The position numbers and the translations under genes were made by a program. The notes below the pieces were generated by a model. That model had not been told where the DNA came from. It worked only from the letters and a program-made list of their open reading frames with translations, and made no database searches. A stretch of DNA of 64,000 nucleotides from JADGOV01 sp963814355 (GTDB taxonomy: Bacteria; Actinomycetota; Actinomycetes; JADGOV01): NCBI GenBank assembly GCA_963814355.1, contig CAWFCZ010000018.1:930001-994000 (forward strand), written 5' to 3'. Shown piece after piece: positions 16,949-25,385 of this stretch; position 1 is the first letter of the stretch; each line of letters begins with the position of its first letter.

Positions 16949-18525
16949 GCCCCGCCGCCCTCCCGACGTTGGTCGCGATCCAGCTCAGGACCGGTTGGAA
17001 GGCGCTGGCGACCTGGGTCGTGGCGATCGGCGCCTCGATGCTCGCGACCACGACCGCGATCAGCCGGCTCTACGACACCCCCGCGAAGATCCACTCCTAT
17101 GCCGCGTCCGTCGGCGCCGGCGACGCCCTGCTGGCCATCAACGGCCGGGTCGCGGGAATCGACTCGCTGGGTGGGGTGATCGCGAACGAGTTCGGCTTCC
17201 TGGCCTCCTTCGCCATCCCGCTGATGGGCATCAGCCTGGTCGCGCGGATGACCCGCAAGGACGAGGAACAGGGGCGCCTGGAAACCCTGCTCGCCGGCCG
17301 GGTCGGCCGCAGCGCCCCCGTACTCGCCGCGATCCTCGTCGCCATGGGCGCGCTCCTGCTGACCGGAGCGGCCCTGTTCCTGGGCCTGGTCGCCGTCGGC
17401 GTCCCCGCTGTCGACTCCCTGCTCTATGCCGCCTCGATGGCCGCGCTGGGCCAGTTCTTCGCCGCGGCCGCGGCGTTGGTGGCCCAGCTGGTCGGGCACC
17501 CCCGCGGGGTCTACGCCACCGGTCTCGCCGCCATCGTGGCGGCATACCTGCTGCGCGGAGTGGGCGACGTCATGAGCAATCCGGTGACCTGGCTCTCCCC
17601 GCTTGGGTGGCAGGAGGAAACCCGCGCCTTTGGCGACGCCCGATGGTGGCCGCTGCTCATCCCGGTCCTCGCGTCGCTCGCGCTGGCCGGCGGCGCCACC
17701 GCCGAATCCGGCCGGCGGGATCTCGGCAGCGCGTGGATCCGCCGCGGCGCATCGTCCGCGACCGCCTCCCCGTTCCTGTGCACACCGCTCGGCGTCGCGC
17801 TACGACTGCACCGCGGCTCCGTCGCCGGCTGGACCGCGGTCGCCGTCGTGATCTCGGGGACATTCGGTGCCCTCGCCCAGCCGCTGGTCGACGCCATTGC
17901 CGGCAACGCGTCACTGGCCGACGCGATGGGGGCCGCGGGCGGAGCCGGACTGGACGCCGTGCTCACCATGTGCGCGCTCCTGCTCGCCCTGATCGTCGGC
18001 GGGTACGTCGTCCAGGCGATCGGCCTGCTGCGCGTCGAGGAGACCTCGGGACGGCTCGAGGCCCGGCTCTCCGGACCGCGACCGCGGTGGGCCTGGCTCG
18101 GGACGCACCTCCTGGTCGTCGCGCTGGGTGTAGCGGTGGTGTCAGCAGCCGGCGGGACCGCGCTCGCTCTGACAACGTGGTGGTCCACCGGGGACGGCGT
18201 GGCCGGCCCGGTAGCCCGGGCCGTCGCCGACTACCTGCCGGCCGTCTGCCTGCTGGGCGCGCTGGCACTGGTCCTGTTCGGGGTCGCCCCGAGAAGCCAG
18301 CCGGTGGCCTGGCTCACCTACGCCTTGGCCGCCGTCATCGCCTACCTCGGCGACCCGCTCAACCTGCCGCAGGGAATACTCGTGCTGTCCCCGTTCCACC
18401 TGGTCGGCAACCCGCCACAGGCACCCGTCGACGCCGCGACACTGGCCGTTCTCGGGTTGGTGTCCCTCGCCCTGACCGTCGGTTCCTTCGCCGGGTTTCG
18501 ACGCCGGTCCATCCCCCAGGGTTGA
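16945..18525 (+). CDS. ABC transporter permease, large ABC-2-like exporter subunit
   Basis: The 526-residue membrane protein has about twelve hydrophobic segments in two similar halves (for example ALATWVVAIGASMLATTTAI and WTAVAVVISGTFGALAQPLV). Each half carries a cytosolic motif with EEQGRLETLLAGRVGR or EETSGRLEARLSGPRP, showing an internal duplication. This architecture matches actinobacterial polyketide exporters of the tetronasin type. It forms a TetR-controlled efflux system with the ATPase upstream, and the duplicated permease may function without a second permease subunit. Confidence 0.88.
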   Translation: MSPAALPTLVAIQLRTGWKALATWVVAIGASMLATTTAISRLYDTPAKIHSYAASVGAGDALLAINGRVAGIDSLGGVIANEFGFLASFAIPLMGISLVARMTRKDEEQGRLETLLAGRVGRSAPVLAAILVAMGALLLTGAALFLGLVAVGVPAVDSLLYAASMAALGQFFAAAAALVAQLVGHPRGVYATGLAAIVAAYLLRGVGDVMSNPVTWLSPLGWQEETRAFGDARWWPLLIPVLASLALAGGATAESGRRDLGSAWIRRGASSATASPFLCTPLGVALRLHRGSVAGWTAVAVVISGTFGALAQPLVDAIAGNASLADAMGAAGGAGLDAVLTMCALLLALIVGGYVVQAIGLLRVEETSGRLEARLSGPRPRWAWLGTHLLVVALGVAVVSAAGGTALALTTWWSTGDGVAGPVARAVADYLPAVCLLGALALVLFGVAPRSQPVAWLTYALAAVIAYLGDPLNLPQGILVLSPFHLVGNPPQAPVDAATLAVLGLVSLALTVGSFAGFRRRSIPQG

Positions 18526-18755
18526 TTCAGCGACGCGCGCCGTCTGGGCGATCGATGACCGCATGCTCACCGCTACCACGCGGCTCACCTCCTTCATCTG
18601 GCATCCGGACGAGTTCTCCTTCCTGGTCGCGCTTCTCATCAACGCGGCGTCAGGATGCACCGACGAGTCGTTAGGGAAGCGTCAAGACAGCCGGTCTCAC
18701 CCGGATCGGGAGCCTGCACTGGGCGGCGGCCCATTCCAGCGACCGTAGGAGTCCG
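18526..18755. other. Intergenic region upstream of the KimA-like permease
   Basis: This 230-base gap holds the promoter and leader of the potassium operon. I looked for the conserved elements of a c-di-AMP (ydaO-type) riboswitch, which controls related permeases elsewhere, and did not see them. A weak AGGAG ribosome site sits just before the GTG at 18756. Confidence 0.45.
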
Positions 18756-20792
18756 GTGCTCGACGTCGGAAAGCGCCTCTTCGTCGGCCAGCCGTTGCGC
18801 AGTGAGCGGGTGGGGGACACCCTGCTGCCCAAACATCTCGCGTTGCCGGTGTTCTGCAGCGACCCACTGTCCTCCGTTGCCTACGCCACCGAGCAGATCG
18901 TGCTGGTGCTCGGTCTCGGCGGCGCTGCACTGCTGCATCTCACCGGCTGGCTGGCAACCGCGGTGGCGGCCCTGCTGGTCATCGTGGTCGCCTCTTACCG
19001 GCAGACCTGCCACGCCTACCCGAACGGTGGCGGAGCGTACGCCGTCAGCCGGGACAACCTCGGGCCGAACGTCGCTCTGGTCGCGGCCAGCGCGCTGTTC
19101 GTGGACTACGTACTGACCGTCGCAGTGTCGGTGGTGGCCGGCGTGGCCGCGATCACTTCGGCCGTTCCGTCGATGGCTCCCCGCGCCGTGCCGCTGTCGA
19201 TCTGTTTCGTCGCGCTCCTCACCGTGGTGAACCTGCGCGGCATCAAGGAGTCGGGACGGTTGTTCGCGCTGCCCACCTATGGCTTCGTGGTGTGCATCCT
19301 CGGCTTGCTGGCGGTGGCCGCCCTCAAGATGGCCACCGGTCACCAGGTACGCGCCGCGAGTGCCTCCTACACGGTGATCGCGACGCAGCACACCACCGGG
19401 CTGCTGGCGGTGTTTCTGGCGCTGCGCGCCTTTGCCTCGGGGTGCACCGCGCTCACCGGGGTGGAAGCGATCAGCAACGGCGTACCCAGCTTTCGGCCGC
19501 CGAAGAGCCGCAACGCGGCCGCCACGCTGACCTGGATGGGAGTCCTGGCCATCGGCATGTTCGGCGGCATCACCGCGCTCGCCATCAGCGCCAGGGTGCA
19601 CATGGCCGAAGACCCGACGAAGCTCATCGGACTGCCCGCCGGGACCGAGCAGAAGACGGCGCTGGCTCAGCTCGCGGCTGCGGTGTTCGGCCGCTCCCCC
19701 GCCTTCTACGCGGTCCAGGTCTGCACCGCCGCCATCCTGATCCTGGCCGCCAACACCGCCTTCAACGGCTTTCCGGTGTTGGCCTCGATCCTCAGCCAGG
19801 ACGGCTACCTGCCCCGCCAGCTGGCCCGGCGGGGTGATCGGCTGGTGTTCAGCAACGGCATCATCGTGCTGGCCGTCTTCGCCGCCGCGCTCATCGTGCT
19901 GTTTGACGCGAGCGTCACCAAGCTGATCCAGCTCTACATCATCGGCGTTTTCGTGTCCTTCACGCTGAGCCAGTTGGGCATGGTGCGGCATTGGAACCGA
20001 AAGCTGGCCGACTCCGTCGACAAGGGAGCTCGACGGGCTATGAGGCGGTCCAGGGCAATCAACGCAACCGGGACCGCGGCCACCGCTGCCGTGCTGGTCA
20101 TCGTCCTGGTGACCAAATTCGTCCATGGCGCCTGGATCGTCACGATCGCCATGCCGGTGCTGTTCTTCATGATGCGCGGCGTGGCCCGGCATTACGGTCG
20201 GGTGGCTACCCAACTCCGCCTTCCGGCCGGTGGCGTGACGCTGCCGAGCCGGGTGCACGCCGTCGTCCTGGTTTCTCGGCTGCACACGCCGACCATGAGG
20301 GCGTTGGCCTTCGCCCGGGCCACCCGTCCATCCACACTGACCGCGGTGACCGTGCAGACCAATGTCTCCGAGACCGCCGCCCTGCAACGGGAGTGGACGA
20401 GCCGGGATGTGCCGGTGCCTTTGACCGCGATTGCCTCACCGTTCCGTGACGTGACCAAGCCGGTGCTCGACTACGTCGCTGCCATCCGCCGGGAGAGTCC
20501 TCGTGACGTGGTCTGTGTCTTCATCCCGGAGTACGTCGTCGCCCGCTGGTGGGAGCACCTGCTGCACAATCAGAGCGCCCTGCGACTGAAGGCCCGCCTG
20601 CTGTTCCAGCCCGGCGTGATGGTGACCAGCGTCCCGTACCAGCTGTGGCTGCCGGAGCCACAGCTGACCGCATCCAGCAACGGGCGGGCGCGAACCGGAG
20701 CGAAGGACGCCGCACCCCCGCTGGCGGAAGGTCCCGCCCGCGGCGGCGCCGCCGACCCCGCGGTCGCACCGTCGGAGCTGGTGCGACAGTAA
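18756..20792 (+). CDS. KimA-like APC-superfamily potassium permease
   Basis: The 678-residue protein has about twelve transmembrane segments of the APC fold, beginning with KHLALPVFCSDPLSSVAYAT, the conserved first-helix region of KimA/YdaO-type transporters. YPNGGGAYAVSRDNLG, TALTGVEAISNGVPSF and ANTAFNGFPVLASILSQDGY follow. After the last helix (about residue 490) lies a cytosolic domain with a Usp-like pattern (HAVVLVSRLHTPTMRALAFA). KimA imports K+ with protons and is controlled by c-di-AMP in other bacteria. The GTG start has AGGAG upstream, and the KdpD/KdpE-type pair follows after four bases, supporting a role in potassium uptake. Confidence 0.85.
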   Translation: MLDVGKRLFVGQPLRSERVGDTLLPKHLALPVFCSDPLSSVAYATEQIVLVLGLGGAALLHLTGWLATAVAALLVIVVASYRQTCHAYPNGGGAYAVSRDNLGPNVALVAASALFVDYVLTVAVSVVAGVAAITSAVPSMAPRAVPLSICFVALLTVVNLRGIKESGRLFALPTYGFVVCILGLLAVAALKMATGHQVRAASASYTVIATQHTTGLLAVFLALRAFASGCTALTGVEAISNGVPSFRPPKSRNAAATLTWMGVLAIGMFGGITALAISARVHMAEDPTKLIGLPAGTEQKTALAQLAAAVFGRSPAFYAVQVCTAAILILAANTAFNGFPVLASILSQDGYLPRQLARRGDRLVFSNGIIVLAVFAAALIVLFDASVTKLIQLYIIGVFVSFTLSQLGMVRHWNRKLADSVDKGARRAMRRSRAINATGTAATAAVLVIVLVTKFVHGAWIVTIAMPVLFFMMRGVARHYGRVATQLRLPAGGVTLPSRVHAVVLVSRLHTPTMRALAFARATRPSTLTAVTVQTNVSETAALQREWTSRDVPVPLTAIASPFRDVTKPVLDYVAAIRRESPRDVVCVFIPEYVVARWWEHLLHNQSALRLKARLLFQPGVMVTSVPYQLWLPEPQLTASSNGRARTGAKDAAPPLAEGPARGGAADPAVAPSELVRQ

Positions 20793-20796
20793 CCTG

Positions 20797-22242
20797 GTGA
20801 CGAGCAGCCCGGCTGCGCCGAGGACCAGCTTGGTGGTCCCGACCAGCCGCAGTCGGACGAAGCAGGTTATCGGGCTCGCTCCAGGCCGCCAGGCTGCCGG
20901 CTGGGCGCTCCTGGTGGCCGGGCTGCCGCTGCTCGCCGCCGTCCTTGTGCCGCTTCGCCCGACCCTGTCGCTGCCGAGCGACCTGCTGCTCTTCATGCTG
21001 ACGGTGGTACTCATTGCGGTGGTCGGCGGCGTACTGCCGGCGGTGGTCGCCGCCATTGCCGCCAGCCTGCTGCTGAACTACTGGTTCACGCCGCCGTACC
21101 ACACGTTGACGATCGACGCGCGGGATCACCTGCTGGCGCTTGCCGTGTTCGTAGCCGTTGCGGTGACGGTGAGCATCACCGTCGAGGTCGCCGCCCGGCG
21201 CCGGGTTGAGGCTGCCAGGAGCGGCGCGGAAGCGGACACCATGTCCAGGCTGGTGGCCAGCCCGCTTGCCGAACAGTCCCTGCCCGGGGTGCTCGAAGCG
21301 GTCCGCGACACCTTCGGCATGACCTCGGTGGCGCTGCTTCACCCGGCCGGCGGCGGCTGGGCGCCGATCGCCACGGTGGGGGCAGCCCGGGATTGGTCGA
21401 ACGGCCGCGGTGAGATCGTCTCGGAGATCGACTCCGGGTTGCGGCTGGTTGCCTCCGGCCAGGCGGTCTTCGCCGAGGACCGGCGAGTGCTGGCCGCCTA
21501 TGCGGCCACGGCGGCCCGAGCCATGCAGACGCAGCGGCTGTCGGAGGAGGCCGCCAAGGCTCGGGAACTCGCGCTCGTCGACCAACTTCGAGCCACTTTA
21601 CTGGCGGCCGTGGGACATGACCTGCGGACCCCGCTGACCGGCCTCAAGGCGGCGGTATCCAGTCTGCGTCAGCGCGACGTCACCTGGTCGGCGGCAGAGG
21701 CCGAGGAGCTGCTGGCGACCGTGGAGGAGTCGGCGGACCGCCTCGCCGCGGTGGTGGCCAACCTGCTCGACATGAGCCGCCTGCAAGCCGGGGCACTGTC
21801 CGTCGACGTCCGGCCGGTAGCCCTCGAGGAGGTGGTCCCGGCGGCGCTGCTGACTGTGCCGGCTGGGCAGGTCCGGCTTGAGCTGGCCGACACGCTGCCG
21901 CTCGTGCTGGCCGACCCAGGGCTTCTCGAGCGGGCCGTCGCCAACCTGGTGGCGAACGCGCTGCGGTACTCCCCGCGGCACGAACCGGTGTCCGTCGTGG
22001 CGACCGCGGCCGGCTCAGCCGTCCGCCTGGAGATCATCGACCATGGCTCGGGCGTCCCCACCGAGGCCCGGTCCCGAATGTTCACGCCGTTCCAGCGGCT
22101 AGGTGACCGCACACCCGGCGGGGTAGGGCTCGGCCTGGCGATTGCCCGCGGGTTCACCGAGGCGATGGGTGGGACGCTCCAACCCTCGACGACTCCCGGC
22201 GGCGGGCTCACCATGACCATCACCCTGCCGGTCGCGCCGTGA
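20797..22242 (+). CDS. kdpD: Short KdpD-type sensor histidine kinase
   Basis: The 481-residue protein corresponds to the C-terminal half of KdpD. It has a DUF4118 membrane region with closely spaced helices (LLLFMLTVVLIAVVGGVLPA, LLNYWFTPPYHTLTI), a GAF-like region, H-box AAVGHDLRTPLTGLKAA, N-box ERAVANLVANALRYSP, G-box IIDHGSGVP and GGVGLGLAIARGF. The N-terminal KdpD cytosolic domain and Usp domain of the usual roughly 850-residue protein are absent. It sits four bases after the KimA-like gene and overlaps the response regulator by four bases (GTGA). It probably senses potassium or turgor. Confidence 0.87.
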   Translation: MTSSPAAPRTSLVVPTSRSRTKQVIGLAPGRQAAGWALLVAGLPLLAAVLVPLRPTLSLPSDLLLFMLTVVLIAVVGGVLPAVVAAIAASLLLNYWFTPPYHTLTIDARDHLLALAVFVAVAVTVSITVEVAARRRVEAARSGAEADTMSRLVASPLAEQSLPGVLEAVRDTFGMTSVALLHPAGGGWAPIATVGAARDWSNGRGEIVSEIDSGLRLVASGQAVFAEDRRVLAAYAATAARAMQTQRLSEEAAKARELALVDQLRATLLAAVGHDLRTPLTGLKAAVSSLRQRDVTWSAAEAEELLATVEESADRLAAVVANLLDMSRLQAGALSVDVRPVALEEVVPAALLTVPAGQVRLELADTLPLVLADPGLLERAVANLVANALRYSPRHEPVSVVATAAGSAVRLEIIDHGSGVPTEARSRMFTPFQRLGDRTPGGVGLGLAIARGFTEAMGGTLQPSTTPGGGLTMTITLPVAP

Positions 22243-22913
22243 CCCGGATCCTCCTCGTGGACGACGACGCAGCGCTGGTCCGCGCGCTGGCGATCAATCT
22301 TCGGGCCCGCCGGTACGAGGTGGTCACCGCCCACGACGGCGCCGCCGCGTTGGCCGCGGCCAGCCGGCAGCCGCCGGATGCCGTGGTGCTCGACCTCGGC
22401 TTGCCGGACACCGACGGCGTGACGGTGGTCCGAGGGCTTCGCGGCTGGTCCAGCGTGCCGATCCTGGTGCTTTCCGCCCGGGACGGCCAGCCCGACAAGG
22501 TCGGGGCGCTCGACGCGGGCGCCGATGACTACATCACCAAGCCGTTCGGGATGGACGAGCTGCTGGCCCGGCTCCGTGCCGCCCTGCGGCGGGGGGCCGC
22601 GGTTGGTGACCTGCCGGTGGTGGCCACCGACGATTTCACCGTCGACCTCGCCGCCCGCCGGGTGACCACAGCGGCTGGCGATGTCCGGCTCACACCGACC
22701 GAATGGCACCTGCTGGAAGTGCTGATCCGCCATCCGGGCAAGCTGGTCAGCCAACGGCACCTGCTGCAGGAGGTATGGGGACCTGCCTACAGCACCGAGA
22801 CGAATTACCTTCGGGTGTACATGGCTCAACTGCGCCGCAAGCTGGAGCGAAACCCGTCGGCTCCGCGCCACCTGCTCACTGAACCGGGAATGGGGTACCG
22901 TTTCGAGCCTTGA
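22239..22913 (+). CDS. kdpE: KdpE-type OmpR-family response regulator
   Basis: The 224-residue protein has a receiver domain with acidic pocket LLVDDD, phosphoacceptor aspartate in VVLDLGLPDTDG, conserved T/S in VLSARDG and lysine in DYITKPFGMDELLARL. An OmpR winged helix follows (LTPTEWHLLEVLIRHPGKLV, YLRVYMAQLRRKLE, GMGYRFEP). It is the cognate partner of the overlapping kinase and most likely regulates the kimA-like operon; no kdpFABC genes are in this window. It ends 21 bases from the convergent glmM. Confidence 0.9.
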   Translation: MTRILLVDDDAALVRALAINLRARRYEVVTAHDGAAALAAASRQPPDAVVLDLGLPDTDGVTVVRGLRGWSSVPILVLSARDGQPDKVGALDAGADDYITKPFGMDELLARLRAALRRGAAVGDLPVVATDDFTVDLAARRVTTAAGDVRLTPTEWHLLEVLIRHPGKLVSQRHLLQEVWGPAYSTETNYLRVYMAQLRRKLERNPSAPRHLLTEPGMGYRFEP

Positions 22914-22934
22914 GTCCAACTCACGGTGCCCGGC

Positions 22935-24278
22935 TCAGCGCAGCAGGGTGGCGATCCGGTCGGCCGCGGCCCGGGCCTGTTCGCCGCTGGACGCCTCGAC
23001 CATCACCCGGACCAGCGGCTCGGTGCCGCTGGGGCGCACCAGTACCCGCCCGTCGCCGTCGAGATCGCTCTGCACGGCGGCCACCGCCGCCAGCACCGCG
23101 GGATCCTTCATCGCGGCGGTCTGGTCGCTCACCCGCACGTTGACCAGCACCTGAGGTAGCCGGGTCATCACCGCGGCCAGGTCACGGATCGAACGGCCCG
23201 AGGCCCGCAGGTGCCCCAGGAGCTGCAGCGCGGTCAGCAGGCCGTCGCCGGTGGTGGCGTGGTCGAGGAAGACCAGATGCCCGGACTGCTCACCGCCTAG
23301 GGTAAGGCCCTGTTCCCGCATCGCGTCCAGGACGTAGCGGTCCCCGACCGGGGTCTGCACCACCCGGATACCTTCGGCCGCCATGGCGAGCTTGAAGCCG
23401 AGGTTGGTCATCACCGTGGTCACCACCGCGTCACCGCGCAGCCGGCCGGCGTCCCGGTTGGCCAACGCGCAGATCGCCAGGATCGCGTCGCCGTCGACGA
23501 GCTCGCCGGTTTCGTCCACCGCCAGGCAGCGGTCGGCGTCCCCGTCGTGGGCGATCCCGGCATCGGCGCCAGCGGCGAGTACCGCAGCGCAGAGGCGTTC
23601 CGGATAGGTCGACCCGTAGCCGTCGTTGATGTTCACCCCATCGGGATCGGCGCCAATCGCGACAACCTCGGCCCCGGCCCGCCGGAGCACCTCCGGGGCC
23701 ACCGCGGCGGCGGCGCCGTGGGCGGCGTCTACCACCACCCGCAGCCCGTCGAGTCGGTGCGGCAGGGTGGCCAGCAGGTGGTCCTGATAGCGCCGGACGG
23801 CGTCGGGGTCGGTCCGTACCCGGCCGACACCGGCCCCGACCGGGCGGCGCCACGGCTCCCCCAGCCGGAACTCGATCTCGGCCTCGACCGCGTCCGGCAG
23901 CTTGAAACCGCGGGAGTCGAACAGCTTGATTCCGTTGTCCGGCATCGGGTTGTGACTGGCAGACAGCATCACGCCCAGGTCGGCGCCGGAGCTGGCAGTG
24001 AGATGGGCGACCGCCGGCGTCGGCAGCACGCCGAGGCACACCACATCCACCCCGGCGCTGGCCAACCCGGCCACCACGGCGGCTTCCAGGAACTCCCCGG
24101 AGGCCCGCGGATCCCGCCCGACCAGGGCGGTCGGCCGCGTCGTGCCGGTGTGCCGGTGATCGATCAGGACATGCGCCGCGGAGACGGCGACGTCCAGCGC
24201 CAACTCGGCGGTGAGATCGACGTTCGCGACGCCGCGTACGCCGTCGGTGCCGAAGAGCCGGCGACCCTCGGGCACCAT
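22935..24278 (-). CDS. glmM: Phosphoglucosamine mutase
   Basis: The 447-residue enzyme converts glucosamine-6-phosphate to glucosamine-1-phosphate for UDP-GlcNAc and peptidoglycan synthesis. The start shows RRLFGTDGVRGVAN, the phosphoserine loop is LSASHNPMPDNGIKLF (serine near residue 108), the metal loop is HDGDADR, the sugar-specificity loop is GGEQSGH and the phosphate-binding loop is VRPSGTEPLVRVM. The length is normal. It lies 11 bases downstream of rpsI and probably belongs to the rplM-rpsI-glmM transcript, a common actinobacterial arrangement. Confidence 0.97.
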   Translation of the reverse strand: MVPEGRRLFGTDGVRGVANVDLTAELALDVAVSAAHVLIDHRHTGTTRPTALVGRDPRASGEFLEAAVVAGLASAGVDVVCLGVLPTPAVAHLTASSGADLGVMLSASHNPMPDNGIKLFDSRGFKLPDAVEAEIEFRLGEPWRRPVGAGVGRVRTDPDAVRRYQDHLLATLPHRLDGLRVVVDAAHGAAAAVAPEVLRRAGAEVVAIGADPDGVNINDGYGSTYPERLCAAVLAAGADAGIAHDGDADRCLAVDETGELVDGDAILAICALANRDAGRLRGDAVVTTVMTNLGFKLAMAAEGIRVVQTPVGDRYVLDAMREQGLTLGGEQSGHLVFLDHATTGDGLLTALQLLGHLRASGRSIRDLAAVMTRLPQVLVNVRVSDQTAAMKDPAVLAAVAAVQSDLDGDGRVLVRPSGTEPLVRVMVEASSGEQARAAADRIATLLR

Positions 24279-24289
24279 GGGCGCGGCTC

Positions 24290-24799
24290 CTATCGCTTGG
24301 AGTACTGCGGAGCCTTACGGGCCTTCTTCAGACCGTACTTGCGACGCTCCTTGACCCGGGCGTCTCTGGTCAGGAACCCGGCCTTCTTCAGCGCCGGCCG
24401 GTTGTCCAGGTCGATCGCGGTCAGGGCACGCGAGATGCCTAACCGCAACGCGCCCGCCTGTCCGGACACCCCGCCGCCGGTAAGCCGCGCGATGACGTCG
24501 AAGGCGTCGCCTATCTCCAGGGTGGTGAAGGGATCCCGGACCAACTGTTGGTGGACCTTGTTTGGGAAGTACTCCTCCAGGGACTTACCGTTGACCAGCC
24601 ACCGCCCCGAACCCGGCAGCAGCCGTACCCGGGCGATGGCCTCCTTGCGCCGCCCGGTCGCGCCGGCATTGCCGGTGGTCACGGTCCGAGGCGCGGGAGC
24701 CTCGTCGGTGATCACCACGCCGGCGGCGATCTCGGTGTCCGGGGTCGGGAGGTCGGCGGCGTCCGCCGTGGTCGGCGCACCTGTCGAATCTGACGTCAC
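24290..24799 (-). CDS. rpsI: 30S ribosomal protein S9
   Basis: The 169-residue protein ends in the diagnostic KKARKAPQYSKR that reaches the ribosomal P site. The conserved core begins at TGRRKEAIARVRLLPGSGRW, with GGGVSGQAGALRLGISRAL further on. The first 45 residues are an acidic, threonine/alanine-rich extension not needed for the fold and typical of actinobacterial S9. The GTG start overlaps the rplM stop by four bases (GTGA). Confidence 0.97.
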   Translation of the reverse strand: MTSDSTGAPTTADAADLPTPDTEIAAGVVITDEAPAPRTVTTGNAGATGRRKEAIARVRLLPGSGRWLVNGKSLEEYFPNKVHQQLVRDPFTTLEIGDAFDVIARLTGGGVSGQAGALRLGISRALTAIDLDNRPALKKAGFLTRDARVKERRKYGLKKARKAPQYSKR

Positions 24800-25239
24800 T
24801 GGGCAACCTGTGTGATCTGGTAAGGCACCGGCCGCTGCGCCTGGTGCGGATGGTTTGGTCCGGGATAGACCTTGAGTTTGGACCCCATCCGGCGACCGAG
24901 CGTGGTGTGCGGCAGCATCCCCTTGACCGCCTTCTCCACCACCCGGGCCGGCCGCTTGGCCAGCATCTCGCCGTAGGGCACCGCCTTGAGGCCGCCGGGG
25001 TAGCCGGAGTGCCGGTAGGCCATCTTCTGGTCCCGCTTGGAACCGCTCAACGCCACCTTGGCGGCGTTGACGATGATCACGAAGTCGCCGGTGTCCACGT
25101 GCGGGGCGAAGATCGGCTTGTGCTTGCCGCGGAGCAGGATCGCCGTCTGGGAAGCCAGCCTGCCCAGCACGACGTCAGTCGCGTCGATGACGTGCCACTG
25201 GCGCTGCACGTCCGCCGGTTTCGGGCTGTAGGTACGCAC
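24796..25239 (-). CDS. rplM: 50S ribosomal protein L13
   Basis: The 147-residue protein begins VRTYSPKPADVQRQWHVIDA at GTG 25239, matching the usual L13 length and start; an upstream in-frame start at 25281 would add 14 residues. Core motifs are LGRLASQTAILLRGKHKP, GDFVIIVNAAKVALSG and KGMLPHTTLGRRM. It is the first gene of the rplM-rpsI-glmM unit and has a good promoter about 100 bases upstream. Confidence 0.97.
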   Translation of the reverse strand: MRTYSPKPADVQRQWHVIDATDVVLGRLASQTAILLRGKHKPIFAPHVDTGDFVIIVNAAKVALSGSKRDQKMAYRHSGYPGGLKAVPYGEMLAKRPARVVEKAVKGMLPHTTLGRRMGSKLKVYPGPNHPHQAQRPVPYQITQVAQ

Positions 25240-25343
25240 GGAACTACCTTCGGTCGAAGTGGGCCCGGATCGCGTCCTCATCGCGGTGCGCGACGGTGAA
25301 GCGGCGGTCGGCCGGGCGCGCGGTGGCCAGGCGGCGACACGTC

Positions 25344-25373
25344 AGGATAACCGGCCGGCGAGGGCGGGGTCAA
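25344..25373 (-). promoter_or_regulatory. Promoter of rplM-rpsI-glmM
   Basis: On the minus strand TTGACC (25373-25368) is followed after 18 bases by TATCCT (25349-25344), close to the housekeeping sigma-70 consensus. Predicted transcription begins near 25337, giving a leader of about 98 bases before the rplM GTG. The promoter sits directly after the ABC-F stop codon, so the two units are transcribed separately. Confidence 0.65.
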
Positions 25374-25385
25374 AGAAGCCGGCGG

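Noticed and set aside
18526..18755. c-di-AMP (ydaO-type) riboswitch upstream of the KimA-like gene
   Set aside because: The conserved blocks of that riboswitch could not be found on the plus strand; a covariance-model search would be needed to be sure.
22914..22934. Bidirectional terminator between kdpE and glmM
   Set aside because: The 21-base gap contains no inverted repeat of useful length.
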